Shown here: piece by piece, positions 34,794-45,832 of the stretch
Numbering within the stretch: position 1 is the first letter of the stretch
Layout of the letters: every line of letters starts with the position of its first letter
NCBI GenBank assembly: GCA_963556195.1
Contig: OY744520.1
Span: 154,222,607-154,286,606, forward strand
DNA length: 64,000 bases
Direction of reading: 5' to 3'
Origin: Sepiola atlantica
Taxonomy: Eukaryota; Mollusca; Cephalopoda; Sepiida; Sepiolidae
Made by a program: the position numbers and the translations under genes
The notes under the pieces: model-generated
What the model was told of the DNA's origin: nothing
The model's database searches: none
Seen by the model: the letters and a program-made list of their open reading frames with translations, nothing else

Positions 34794-36395
34794 TGAAAGA
34801 AGAGAAATAAACAATGTAAGAATGACAAATATATTACGTCTTTAGTCGTTCAAAACAAGATATATTCAATTAACGAATATTTATTTTTTCCTTCCCTAAG
34901 CCAGGCGTTTTAGAGAATGAATTCTTATCATCAGGGGACTGCAAATAGATAGATAAGTTGCGAGGAATAAACCAAAAGTCATCACTTGAAAAAGCCATAA
35001 TTTGAAAAAAAATGTTGATGTGTGTAAGAAGAATGTCAAAAATGAAAAACATGAAAACAATAAAAAAGTGTCTAGTGAAAAAAAGGTTGAGAGTGAGAAG
35101 ACAAATATTCACTGTTGGATGGTTCTATGACAAATGCATCAATGCGTTATGATACTGTAGATGCAGGATGAATTAACTCATCAGAATAATAAGTGGTTCT
35201 GCCGTAGAAAAGATTGATTAGGATATAGACTGGGAGTTTGAGGTCATCTTAAATTCTTCCATGGACCTTCGCAAATACATTTTTATAGATTGGAGTTCAA
35301 AATAGCATACCAATGTAAGTAGTTTCCAAAATCACACAGGTCCGGGAATGTGTAGATATTAATCTTACGGCTTCAGGAAAGGGAATGAAATCGTTAGGTG
35401 ACACTAGAAATTCAAAACCGGTGAAGTTTAGGGATGGTGTATGAGAACATAAAGGTTGACGGAGGGATGCGCTGACTAACGCGTAAGTTGAAATGAGATG
35501 GGGGCTGCTTGGATACAGTTCATCGTTAGAGAGAAAAATAGATTTTAATAGCTGCCGCTTTAAGAGATTTGGCAAAGCAGGGAGGAATATCAGTAAATTG
35601 TTGAGATGAGGTGCTAAATAACTAAATAGTGTGAAGGTGGAGTGCTAAGTAACTAGTAAGAAGCATGAGAGAAATTAGTGATATTGAAACTGGAGGATTA
35701 GAAATTGAAAATTAGAGTGTTAGATATTATATGGTGAGGATTCGAATACACTTAAAAGTGTAAAGATCAGCAGGGTAACTTGTTTAAGTAATACCATTAA
35801 GATATTTTTATATAATTGAAAAGGTTTAAAAGGTTCATAGTTGATCAGTAATCAAGGGATTATCGATTTGGAAATTTACGCGTTTAAGTAGTACTATTCA
35901 ACCATTTTTTTGTATTTAAAATGTTTAAAGAGTTTAAAGACTTCACACTTAATTAAAGATTGGAGGCTTAATTGGGTAGGGGTTTACATATTCAATTTAA
36001 ATAATTAAAACACTATTTCCCAGCTCCATAGGTACCAGGACTTCATAGTCAATTAAACACGTTAAATTATAGTCAAGTGTTACAAGTCGAAATATTTTTG
36101 AATGCTCAGGTATATGGAATTTAATCGATTAGGAGTTTAGTAAAAAAGGGTAAGGGAGGAGTGGACAAGTAAAGTACCTTAAGATATAACTCATTTCTTT
36201 GCGAAGGTCCACAGAAGACTACATTCCCTGATGATAAGAAACCATTCTTTGAAAAGCCTCGCTAACGGAAGGAACAAAATAAATATTCTTTAATTGAATA
36301 TACCTGGTTTTGAACAACTGAAGACGTAATATATTTGTCATTTTCACATTTTTTATTTGTCTTCTTTCATTTTTCTATATAATTCCTCTATCTCA
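34776..36395. mobile_element. 1.6 kb element with ~165-bp inverted arms, family D
   Basis: Arms 34776-34940 and 36220-36395 are inverted copies. They share AAATATATTACGTCTT, TTTTGAACAACT/AGTCGTTCAAAA, GAATATTTATTTT and TTCTTATCATCAGGG. Each arm reads CTGATGATAAGAA outward, then a hairpin and AAA-C/A-GCC: a hammerhead-like core with G12 lost in the left copy and position 15.2 changed in the right. TGCGAAGGTCCA occurs in inverted orientation near 35263 and 36200, so the interior is rearranged. It has no recognisable protein. A 92-codon minus frame (35297-35575) is unassigned. Confidence 0.65.
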
Positions 36396-36464
36396 TATAT
36401 TGAGTTTTAAACACCTCACGATGAGTTCAAATTTTAAAAGTATACGTTCTACTTTTAGTTTCAT

Positions 36465-36468
<4 letters not shown>

Positions 36469-36501
<33 letters not shown>
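36469..36501. repeat. (TA)n microsatellite
   Basis: TA array at the start of the plus-strand family A copy. Confidence 0.95.
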
Positions 36502-36503
<2 letters not shown>

Positions 36504-36685
36504 CATGTATCCACATAAAGTTTTATAAGGAGATAGCATTTTTTTATGTATCAGTTTTCAGTATTTACTTTAACAGTGCTCGATACGTAAGTATAGCTAA
36601 GTAGTAAGCTATGAAACTATAATTATGGCAATTAAGCTGCACAGAGGCTCCCGCGTTTCATCCCCGGGGGGAATCGTCAGGCTAA
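36500..36685 (+). repeat. Dispersed repeat, family A (plus copy)
   Basis: TTTCATGTATCCACATA, TTTTCAGTATTTACTT, GATACGTAAGTA, GTAGTAAGCTATGAAA and GAGGCTCCCGCGTTTCATCC match the reverse complement of 2990-3172 in order. It is bounded by (TA)n on the left and a (TCTA)n array on the right. Confidence 0.8.
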
Positions 36686-36771
<86 letters not shown>

Positions 36772-36811
36772 ATGTATATATATGTATATATATATATGTG
36801 TGTGTGTGTGT
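36686..36811. repeat. (TCTA)n-(TATG)n-(TG)n microsatellite
   Basis: About 21 TCTA units, then TATGTATA and TG repeats. Confidence 0.95.
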
Positions 36812-37079
36812 AAAAAGTATTTTGTATTTTATTGGTGTATTTTTATTATAAAGGTTTTGCAAATGTGTGTTGTTTAATGGAAGATATGAATATAGGTGTC
36901 TCACCCACTATTTGTCTTTAAACTGTGAGGTGTTAAGGAATTTTGTCGACTTCTAATTGTGGTTTTCTTGAATCTGCGCTGATGAAGTGCAATTTTTAAT
37001 CAGTAAAGATCTATCGTGTTAGCAACGATCGTGCGCACAAACTTATATTTATGTTGAATTCTTTGAAAGTGATAAAAAT

Positions 37080-37155
37080 TAATCTTTCTAACTTTTGTTT
37101 ATTTCGAAATTGTAATACGATAGCTCTGTTTGGCCCATGAGTTCAACCATTGAGC
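37080..37155 (-). mobile_element. tRNA-like SINE head (weak)
   Basis: Minus strand TTAGCTCAATGGTTGAAC is close to the A-box consensus. ATTTCGAAAT about 45 bases later is a poor B box. Downstream on the same strand CTTTACTGATTAAAAATTGC leads into an antisense CTGATGA. The rest is not aligned to the other SINEs. Confidence 0.4.
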
Positions 37156-37429
37156 TAATTAAATATCTGCAGTATTTTTGAGTAGATACTGGTTTAATTT
37201 TGACTTCATTTTTCTCTTTATGTCTCTAAGATGTAGTTAATTGTTTGTGAATTTTAATTCTACTAGTGTAAGTATTTAACTTTACTTATCTTATATTTTT
37301 TCATTTTTTTGTTTTTGCTATGCTATCCGATATTCACCCGCTATTTCAGAGACTCCAACCGAAAGAGATTTTAACAATTCTACTACCCCTTTAAGCGCAA
37401 TTGTTTGTATTTCTCTTGCACTTGGTTAA

Positions 37430-38425
37430 TCGGGTATATTCGCCAGGTAGTTTTTGACATTCCTTTTCATAAGTCGCATTGCGTTTATAATTACTGGAAT
37501 GATGAAGATTTTCCAAAGATTTGAGTTTCTTTTCATGTCATACATAAGACCTTGGTATTTCGTTATCTCCTACTTCCCTGAACTAGTTAAGCCAGCATCA
37601 TTAGAGACACTGACTTTAATTATGGTTGCTACTGTCTTCATATTGTCCCACATCTCTATGTCAGGATACCAGCTCCGTTTTCTATGTATAGTGCTCTAGG
37701 GATTGCATAGTCATAGTAGATTATGTATGACTTATTTCCTACAGTTTTTTTATAGTATTTGTTCGCAGGACTTGTTGCTACACTGGATATTCCACTATTT
37801 ACGATGGGTCCAGTGGTGATATTTACACACTCCATTGTGTTGCATTGTATAACAATTGTCCTCAACCAGAACATTACAACTTGATATCAAGTGGTACACG
37901 CTCTGAACTTCTTTGTGACAGAACCTACACTTGTTGTTGTTGCTAAGACCACTCGTCTATGTAAAAGTATTGGTCAGCAAGCCTTGATCTTAGTCAGACA
38001 TTATCATCCGTTCCTGCTCATAGATAAGCGAACCTTTTTTGAGCCGGTCTAAAGAGCCTTCCTTATCTATATATCTATGCGATAGTACATCCAAAAATAG
38101 TTAACACGTTCTTGGTTGGCCCATTCTTCTAGTTTTCTGCAATGTAAAGTCTTGGTGCATTTTTAACGGCTCTTGTTCAGCTATTTTCGTGGCATACTCG
38201 TTTGCTGTTTCTGTCTCATTTATAAGACAGTCTTGTTCAACATGTTTGGTCAGCCTTTTCAGAGAGGTTGTTCTACTGGCTCTTGTTGCTTTGATGTGTA
38301 TTTACAATCATATGGTGTGTGTTCTAAGAGCTCATCAAATATTAGCCGGTGCTCACAATGGTAGATCGATATTGATGGTCAATTTCTGAGTGACCAAGCC
38401 ATGCTGCTCTTCTGGGCAGATAGAG
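37430..38425 (-). pseudogene. LINE (non-LTR retrotransposon) ORF2 C-terminal remnant
   Basis: Read on the minus strand in more than one frame: QDFTLQK near 38150, then LKKGSLIYEQERMIMS. Next comes CRFCHKEVQSVYHLISSC with NGVCKYHHW (near 37930-37830), a Cys/His module. After this come YYDYAIPRALYIENG (near 37700) and KYQGLMYDMKR-NLWKIFIIPVIINA (near 37540). This order, C-x2-C...H...C followed by an LW-x-IPV-I-x-A block, is the tail found after the reverse transcriptase in many invertebrate LINEs. There are several stops and shifts. The right end stops at the foldback element at 38433. Confidence 0.75.
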
Positions 38426-38432
38426 TATTGGT

Positions 38433-38945
38433 AGACATTAGGTTATAACGGCATAACGCCTGACAATTGCACTTGTGGCTAAGAATGTGTTAAACAGAAA
38501 GTGGTGAAGTGTCAAAGTCAGTCCCCTGTGTATTTTACACATACGAAAATAAAGGTCAACACATAAGAAATTGTGAAAAGCGATGTCGTTCATTGGAAAT
38601 ATTGAGTTTCATTTTTAATACAAATTTATTAATTATAATTGGAGTGTTTTCTTGTTTACAAATACTCAATAGTTTTTTAAATAAATATCCCCTCCCAATC
38701 TTAAGAATGGCTTTCTAAATATTAGCGTTATTATTTAGAATACTATTCTTTACATGGAGATGGGGTGCTTTGTTAACTATTCTGTACTTTCCAAAACAAT
38801 TAAATCAACAAATGATTATATATTTTTGTCTAGAAATAAGCAGGTAATAAAGCGGGGAGCGATTTTCGCACTTCCCCGCTTTTTGCCGAACACATTCTTA
38901 GCCGGAAGTGGAAATTCTCGGACGTTATGCCGTTATACCGACACT
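38433..38945. mobile_element. Foldback/MITE-like element with ~62-bp arms
   Basis: GGTTATAACGGCATAACG (38442) pairs with CGTTATGCCGTTATACC (38922), and TGGCTAAGAATGTGTT pairs with AACACATTCTTAGCCGG. The arms are about 77 percent complementary by eye. The centre holds no protein. Near its right arm a strong hairpin, AAAGCGGGGA...TCCCCGCTTT (38846-38882), is present. Confidence 0.7.
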
Positions 38946-38949
38946 GGTT

Positions 38950-39732
38950 TCTGTACATTGCTCTGTACAGTGTCAACATTTTTCTCGTTTTTGTGTATGT
39001 GTGTAAAGTAAAACAGAAAAGTCGAAATAACAGGTGTTTGTTTTCTCCCTACTTTCGATTTTAAAGAAGAGAGGATAATCAAATGTTAAATGCTTGCATA
39101 CAAATATTTTCACGCAGACAGAAACATATGATAACAAATCAACTACAGGCTCAGCACATGATTATTTAATCAGTTTTTGTTACAAAAAGCAAAAAAAGCT
39201 TTTATCCAAACAAACCATTGCTTTTATTCGCTTCATTCACGTCAGCATTTATTAAATTTATATATTTGTAAACTAAGCAATTTCATAATAATCTTAATAT
39301 ATTTTCAGGCGGTGTTTCACTCGTAAAGGCTTGTTTGGACAATTATACGTGATCGAACTCTCATCCTTTTAAAAAGTTCGTGTATCTAATTTACGGTATT
39401 TCTCTCTGTTGTATAACATATCAACATTTATAATCTCTACTTATTTGGCATTTCATATTGGAAAGAAAAGGTCTCTGAACTTTGTTTAGGTTTATTTTGT
39501 GCTTATAATCATTGGATAAATCAAGTAAATATTCCATGTATGATATTGATAACAAATATTGTGCTTATTAAGTAATTCATAGAATTGGCAATATGCTGTG
39601 GATAATAATAGCAATGTAATTTCGGAAATGTGTACGCAAGGAAAAATATCGTAAGTTGTACATTTTTCGGAGTATGAATATTGTAAAAAAATTAATGTAT
39701 CATAAATTTGCATTCTACTTTGTTATTGTATT

Positions 39733-39733
<1 letters not shown>
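38950..39733. other. AT-rich stretch, nothing recognised
   Basis: No gene signature or repeat edge was seen. Confidence 0.35.

Positions 39734-39734
<1 letters not shown>

Positions 39735-39791
<57 letters not shown>
39735..39791. repeat. (TA)n microsatellite
   Basis: Pure TA array. Confidence 0.95.
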
Positions 39792-39793
<2 letters not shown>

Positions 39794-40013
39794 CGTGTGT
39801 GTAATAGAAAAATAACACAGCAGAAGACTTTCAAATTAATATGATGTCCATTTATTTGTGTACAGTTTTTTGCCAAAGGAACGGAAAATATCCAAATTAA
39901 AAAAAAATACATTAACACCTACAATTTACATACGTTTCCTTTTTTCAGAACTTTTTATATTTAAACTGTGAAAAAATTTATCATTTAGAGCCGAGATACA
40001 CATTAAAACTTAC

Positions 40014-40082
40014 AACAAAGGCATACGTAGATTACTTATTTTATATATATATATATAAGTAATCTACGTATGCTTTTGTTGT
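40014..40082. repeat. Palindrome around a short TA core
   Basis: CAACAAAGGCATACGTAGAT and its complement ATCTACGTATGCTTTTGTTG flank TTACTTATTTTATATATATATATAAGTAA. Arms are about 27 bases. Confidence 0.8.
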
Positions 40083-40762
40083 ATGCGTAAGTTGTAAATA
40101 TATATGATAACGTATATCTTATGTTGTATACATATACATATACATATATATATGTGTGTGTGTGTGCGTGTTTAATTCCCAGAGAATCCCTCAAATTACA
40201 TGCATCGATTTACTTTCTAATATCCTTTCTGGTGTAAATAGCTACGGAGGAATAATTTTATTTTTATTTAAATAAGTTTTAAATAAAACATTTTTTAAAA
40301 AATAAAGCAAAAGAATTTCTGCTCAGAAAAATTAACCAAGAATTGACACAAAGAATGGAACGTCTTAACATCCTAAACTATTTCATCTGATGGAAACATC
40401 TGTTAATACATTAAAATATATAATACCAGCTTACTACACACCGAGTGGTCAATTTAAATCGACTGGGACTTAATGTCTATTCGTTGATGCGTATAAAATA
40501 TATATTGCCCTCTGGTCGAATTCTGAATTAGTAACGCCTTGCAGTCGCTTTCATTTAGGGTTTTATGTCATAAAGAAAAAGCGGTGTTTTTGTTATATAT
40601 ATATTACGTCGGCTTATGGCCCCAAACGGATCGTCTTTATGAGATCGCTGTCAAGTGATTCAATTATATAAGATCTGATTTTATTGGAAAAGTCCACATC
40701 TTCGAATTATTTCTTGAGTAAATACCAAACTAACCCAAGGAAACTTAAAACAAACTTTGAAC

Positions 40763-40865
<103 letters not shown>

Positions 40866-40967
40866 TACACGTATTGTATTAGTTTCTGTAGATATAAATC
40901 CGTTGAAACTCCAGTGTTTATAAAAAGTGTTCAATAACAAGTAGAGTTTTCTTTAGTATACATTTTT

Positions 40968-41157
40968 ATTTATACAAACATTATTGGTTACATATGTGCA
41001 TACATGTCTCGGTTGTACTCTTCACAGAAAGTCAACTTCTTCAGACCAAAAAAAGACAAGGAAGCTTCCTGGTCTTCCTTGGTCTGAAGAGATTCACTCT
41101 TTTTGAAGAGTACAACCGAGACATGTATGCACATATGTAACCAATAATGTTTTTATA
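40968..41157. repeat. Inverted repeat with ~78-bp arms
   Basis: ATTGGTTACATATGTGCATA-CATGTCTCGGTTGTACTCTTC at the left pairs almost perfectly with the right arm. The centre has a second small inversion (CTTCAGACC...GGTCTGAAG). It sits between two (TA)n arrays. CTGAAGA is present on both strands, but no GAAAC follows. Confidence 0.85.

Positions 41158-41165
<8 letters not shown>

Positions 41166-41201
<36 letters not shown>
41166..41201. repeat. (TA)n microsatellite
   Basis: TA array after a poly-A run. Confidence 0.95.
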
Positions 41202-41205
<4 letters not shown>

Positions 41206-41379
41206 CAGGTTCATTTTATATTCCATTCGGTACAGAAAATCAGTTAAGCATCAGCACCATTGGTTTTAAGCTCAGAAGGCGTTAACCTCCCAGTTTTCTT
41301 CAGCTTTGTAATCACTTGGTAGAGAAAATGGAGGACAAACAAGAATCAGATACGTTATTTACTTTAGACGATTAAATTA

Positions 41380-41700
41380 GTATCATGTAAATTATCTGTT
41401 AGAGAAAGATATGTGACATTAAAAAGTTTAATAAAGTTCAACAAAGGAGGATTAAAATTTAAAAATTAAGATTTAAAATTTAAAAGTATTTTTTTAAATC
41501 CTGTTAAAATGCCGCGAGCCTCAGTTTTTGCTAACTACTATTTTTATCTAAGGCGTTATTTAATTTGGAGGGTTAACTTAGTTCTGTCTAAATGATGTGT
41601 TAAAGAAAGGTACGTGAGGTTAAAAAGTTTAATGAACCCAAAGTTGATAAAAATAAAAAAAATTAAGAAATTAAAATTTAAACATATATAATTAAAAAAA
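41380..41700. repeat. Diverged direct duplication, ~204-bp spacing
   Basis: TGTTAGAGAAAGATATGTGA-ATTAAAAAGTTTAATAAA (about 41397) is repeated as TGTTAAAGAAAGGTACGTGA-GTTAAAAAGTTTAATGAA (about 41600). Confidence 0.6.
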
Positions 41701-41704
41701 AAAT

Positions 41705-42305
41705 ACCGTCAGTTGCAGTTATTCTTACGGCTATATTAATCTAGTTCTCGGTAAAAACGGCCTAAGGAGGGCAACTCTGTACAAATCGATATTACATTTA
41801 ATTTGGACGGCGTGGTAGAGCATTCTGATATAATAAAATGAAAATTCTATTGGGCGAATCAAATGGTGATAATTAGAAAGAGTATTCAAAGGTGTATGAA
41901 AAGGGGGAAGGGGAGAAAGACAAAAGAGGGGCTTTCGAGAGTCTATTATAAAACAATGAAATCTAATTTAAAGTTATGCTGTGGTTATCAGTATTTTCCT
42001 ATTTTTTATATATATAATATAACGTAATTAAATCCAATTCAGATTTAGAACCATGAAAAAGGTAGACAATAAGGGGGCGTCTTTCTTAACAACCGGGAAC
42101 GTTTTTATTATTTTTTATTAGTTTTAAGTTTTGGTATTGAGATGGAACAAATAAAGGTGACTATTTTAATGGGAAAGTGATAATTGAAAAAAACATTTCC
42201 ATGGAAGAAGTGCATAAGGATTTTAAGCGCGAATATTAAAAGCACGTCTGGTATTTGTATGTTGTGTTTTAGGCATGGAGTGGTGATTATCGAAGATCCT
42301 TTATG
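41705..42305. other. 3' side of the PLE fragment, no further feature
   Basis: AT-rich. I looked for a hammerhead or terminal repeat here because the PLE reads toward it, and found none. Confidence 0.35.
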
Positions 42306-42309
42306 TGTA

Positions 42310-43651
42310 CCGGTCTGTCCTGTTTATAAGAAACGCTTGTCTCCCATGGACAGATTCTTTAAAAATTTCGTCCCTCATGTTTAAACAGTTTGTATTTGGG
42401 TCAATAATTGCCCTTAATATTCAATATTTTTCTGCGTCACATAAAGACACCTGCTTATGGCTGGAGAGGTTGATGGTCTTCTCTCTATTACTTTCCATTT
42501 GCTGGGGAAGTTTGTCCCCTCATATTTTAACTGCCATATCCGGGTCGCAAGTGTTGTGTTGGCCTTATCTTTGTATTTAAAGGTATACCTGTGTGTGCCT
42601 AATCTCTGCTTAAAGCTTCTCTGCGTCATGCCTATGTATTTTTCAGTTTTTCCGCTGAGCTAGCTTGTGACAATCGCCTCATACACTAGGAATCAATTTT
42701 TCAGTTCCCCTCCAAGGGGCAGTTTTTGCCCTGGCATGAGATGCCTGTGGTTTCCATTGTTTTTGGTTCAGTTGAGGTGATTTTTCTTACAGATGGGGAG
42801 GTGGTATAGCTTATCTTAATTGTATTCCTGTTGAAATTCATAAAAAATATTCACAAAGCAGGTACTATTTCTATGCGGCATACGAACGATATGAAAGGGG
42901 AAGGAATTTCCGTTATCAAACATTTTATAGATAAATATTCCATCTTAATTTTTTGTATCTAAATAAAAAAAGTAGCTTGTGTTCCTGTATGTTTACAGTT
43001 TAATTCTAACTCCTTTCGATATATAAAATGTTTTGGTATTTTCAAACCCCATCGTTATCATAAATGCATATAAGGTCGTCAATAAATCGCCTGCAACCAC
43101 GATAACCATTATAGCTCTAGATCTATTATTATTTTATTAACGATGACATATATATGTAGATAGAGATTAGTTCTAAAGAGGTAAGTATCCAAGCCCATTA
43201 AAATGCCGACTGTTTAAAGTATTATTTTATTTATTATTTGAAAATAACTATCTTTAATAAAGTGACTTATGATATTGTCAGACCAGTTTTGGAAACACTA
43301 GTCTTACCATTCTAAGATTTACACCAAAAAGATTTTGAAATGTGTGTGTATTTACCTTTCTCTCCTGCAAAGGCTAAATCTATTGTATTATCTAATTCTT
43401 TAATAAGTTACTCATGTTATGTTTTTGTATATAAAGTACTAAAATCATATGTTGAGATAGATTTAGTTTATTTTACGTGAATTTATACGATCTAATTTTT
43501 CTATTACTCGATCTGAATTATTAACCACACAAAATAGGTTTATATTACTATGAAATTTCCTTTCTTACGGAAATTATTTATTTGATTAATAATTAGTTCG
43601 AAAACTTTAGTTATAACTTTACTTAAGGTTTTGTGATGCACATCTTGGAGG

Positions 43652-43660
<9 letters not shown>
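42310..43660 (-). pseudogene. Penelope-like element: reverse transcriptase plus GIY-YIG endonuclease, decayed
   Basis: Read on the minus strand through several frames. An N-terminal LSKVITKVFELIINQINNF segment near 43600 leads to TYDFSTLYTK (about 43427-43452, RT motif A Asp). Next come KELDNTIDLAF, VGILMGLDTYLFRTNLYLH (about 43200) and RRFIDDLICIYDND (43075-43092, the RT catalytic Asp pair). After FDNGNSFPFHIVRMPHRNS (about 42900) comes a CQGKNCPLEGN linker (about 42720). The endonuclease starts TEKYIGMTQRSFKQRLGTHR (42630 downward), continues ATRIWQLKYEGTNFPSKWKV, and ends NCLNMRDEIFK...HGRQAFLINR near 42320. RT followed by GIY-YIG is diagnostic of endonuclease-bearing PLEs. The 5' end is cut at the (TA)n array at 43660. 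Many stops and shifts; not functional. Confidence 0.85.
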
Positions 43661-43722
<62 letters not shown>

Positions 43723-43731
43723 GTGTGTGTT
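43660..43731. repeat. (TA)n(TG)n microsatellite
   Basis: TA array then TGTGTG, forming the truncated 5' edge of the PLE. Confidence 0.95.
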
Positions 43732-43734
43732 TTT

Positions 43735-44209
43735 AGGCAGCGTTAAGAAAATATTTTATTAAACAACACAGAATCCCTTGCTGAATAAATGTTCTTTTGA
43801 TTTCTTCGATTTTTCGGATGGTTAATCGAGTATTTTTGTCAAATTTCGTATATAGAATCCGTAGGTTTTATGTTCCATTCTCTGTGAATACTTTCGATTG
43901 ATTTATTCAATCGTTTTTAGGCAGTGTATTAGTCTGGTTCGTTCATATCTGCTGAGTTCGTCGAACGGTGGGACAATGTAGGGCTTTTTAAATGTACTCA
44001 TGTGTAATAGAACGCCGTATACAGGGCGTGATCATGTGCAAATTACAAAAATTAAAAAAGGTTAAAATTAATTTTTTGTAAGCTATGAATTTGTTAAAGT
44101 CAATTACTAAGCTAGGCACCTGAAATTATTGTGACTGGACTCGTAATTGATATTGTTGAATGTAGGATGTCGAGTTTTTCTATACAGTGCTTCAATAATT
44201 TTTAGTCTT
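43735..44209. other. AT-rich stretch, nothing recognised
   Basis: No gene signature or repeat edge seen. Confidence 0.3.
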
Positions 44210-44210
44210 T

Positions 44211-44302
<92 letters not shown>
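44211..44302. repeat. (TA)n microsatellite
   Basis: About 45 TA units with one ACA interruption; served as target for the mariner end that follows. Confidence 0.95.
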
Positions 44303-44305
<3 letters not shown>

Positions 44306-44510
44306 GGTGAATAGAAAGTAACGACCCGATTATTTAGTGCTCGTCATTTATTACTGAAATATAATTTTTAAAAGAAATGAATCTGATAAGAAAATGTATA
44401 AGATGGAGTTGTATTCAAAATTCGATATGGGTGCCAGCAATCGCCACCAGCTTCTAAAGCTGCCTGTAAACAGCATCTACTGATTTCTACAAATAACTTC
44501 ATTTTTTTTT
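44303..44510 (-). mobile_element. Truncated mariner-like terminus with transposase C-terminus
   Basis: CAGGGTGAATAGAAAGTAAC starts right after TA and resembles the CAGGGTGACCCC terminus of the 19.6 kb element. On the minus strand RCCLQAALEAGGDCW (about 44429-44473) resembles the last helix of such transposases. The element ends at a poly-T tract near 44505 and the other terminus is missing. Confidence 0.6.
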
Positions 44511-44611
44511 TTTTTTACTAATGAGTCAACATTATCAAGGCTTAAAAGTCATTCAAAGATTAGAGTCAACTGCATTGATAGATTGACAGATGAATTGTGA
44601 TGAATACTATG

Positions 44612-44612
44612 A

Positions 44613-44683
<71 letters not shown>
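44612..44683. repeat. (TATC)n(TA)n microsatellite
   Basis: About eight TATC units followed by TA. Confidence 0.95.
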
Positions 44684-44685
<2 letters not shown>

Positions 44686-44712
44686 AGGTAGCATCTTCTC
44701 TTGCAGGGAAGA

Positions 44713-44959
44713 GTTGTTGAAAATAAGAGACAACATATGTCTGAATATCCTTTGGTAGCTCCTTTCAATAGTCCGAATCATGATCTTAGTTACGGAGGGG
44801 GATTGGCTGATGAATTTGCAATAGTTTAGATTTGTGTCCCAAGTACATTTGACTATGGCGAATTCATCAGCCAATTCCCCTCCGAAACTAAGATCCTTAT
44901 TCGAACTATTGAAAGGATCTACCAAAGGATACCCAGACATAAGTTGTCTCTTATATTCA

Positions 44960-44964
<5 letters not shown>
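44713..44964. repeat. Inverted repeat with ~105-bp arms
   Basis: GTCTGAATATCCTTTGGTAG and GGAGGGGGATTGGCTGATGAATT in the left arm (44713-44817) pair with the right arm (44860-44964). Microsatellites flank both sides. Long minus-strand frames across it are produced by the repeat. CTGATGAATT occurs in both arms but no GAAAC follows. Confidence 0.85.

Positions 44965-45037
<73 letters not shown>
44960..45037. repeat. (CA)n(TA)n microsatellite
   Basis: About 13 CA and 26 TA units. Confidence 0.95.
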
Positions 45038-45039
<2 letters not shown>

Positions 45040-45373
45040 CACGATATAATCTTAGTTCATTCAAAAAACATTTTATCTAAAAACGATTGTTTCTGCAATT
45101 TTTGTAAATATGAAACCTTGCTTAAACTCTGTATATGCATTCAAAAGTTCACAAAAGATTGTGTTCACATTTGTTTGTTTACTTCCGTTAAGATGTTCAT
45201 AGTTGACACACAAAAACACGTGGCAATATTCACACATGAGAGAACACATGTTAAATTCACACCAACCTTTATTGTCACCCACGCATTTTTTTAAATCTTA
45301 CTTTTCTTCATTTTCAATCCATATTTTTTATTTTTATAGTTCTCTTTGGGAGTAACCATCTATCATATATTCT

Positions 45374-45375
<2 letters not shown>

Positions 45376-45453
<78 letters not shown>
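45376..45453. repeat. (TA)n microsatellite
   Basis: TA array with one ACA interruption, left of the foldback. Confidence 0.95.
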
Positions 45454-45456
<3 letters not shown>

Positions 45457-45748
45457 AACATTTAAAAAAATAACAGAATTCGCCTGTTTAATTATATTTT
45501 TTTTATTGTTTCATTTTTTATAATATTCTTTTTGGTATTAAAATAAAAAAATAATAAATGTCCCACAGGAATCACGAACGTTTTCGATTCTTTGTCGAAT
45601 CATCGTCAGAAAAATCGAAAACGTTCGTGATACCTATGGGAAATTTATTATTTTTTGTCATTTTAATGACAAAAAAAATATTAGAAAATTTGAAAAAATA
45701 AAAATAATTAAACAGACGAATTCTGTTATTTTTAACAAGGTTTGCATA
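45452..45748. repeat. ~297-bp foldback with hammerhead-like centre
   Basis: ATGCAAAC...ACAGAATTCG(C)CTGTTTAATTA at the left pairs with TAATTAAACAGACGAATTCTGT...GTTTGCAT at the right. Inner arms are CACGAACGTTTTCGAT and ATCGAAAACGTTCGTG. The minus strand reads CTGACGA (45603-45609), a GATTC/GAATC stem II, then GAAAACGTTCGTGA. The core is nearly complete, with one extra A. Stem I cannot close. It lies between two (TA)n arrays. Confidence 0.8.
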
Positions 45749-45775
45749 AATTAGAAAATTCTGCCTTAATACAAA

Positions 45776-45778
<3 letters not shown>

Positions 45779-45829
<51 letters not shown>
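45779..45829. repeat. (TA)n microsatellite
   Basis: Pure TA array, right of the foldback. Confidence 0.95.

Positions 45830-45831
<2 letters not shown>

Positions 45832-45832
<1 letters not shown>

Noticed and set aside
36979..37015. CTGATGA on the plus strand as another hammerhead
   Set aside because: The expected stem II does not pair and TAAAG stands in place of GAAAC; no stem I partner.
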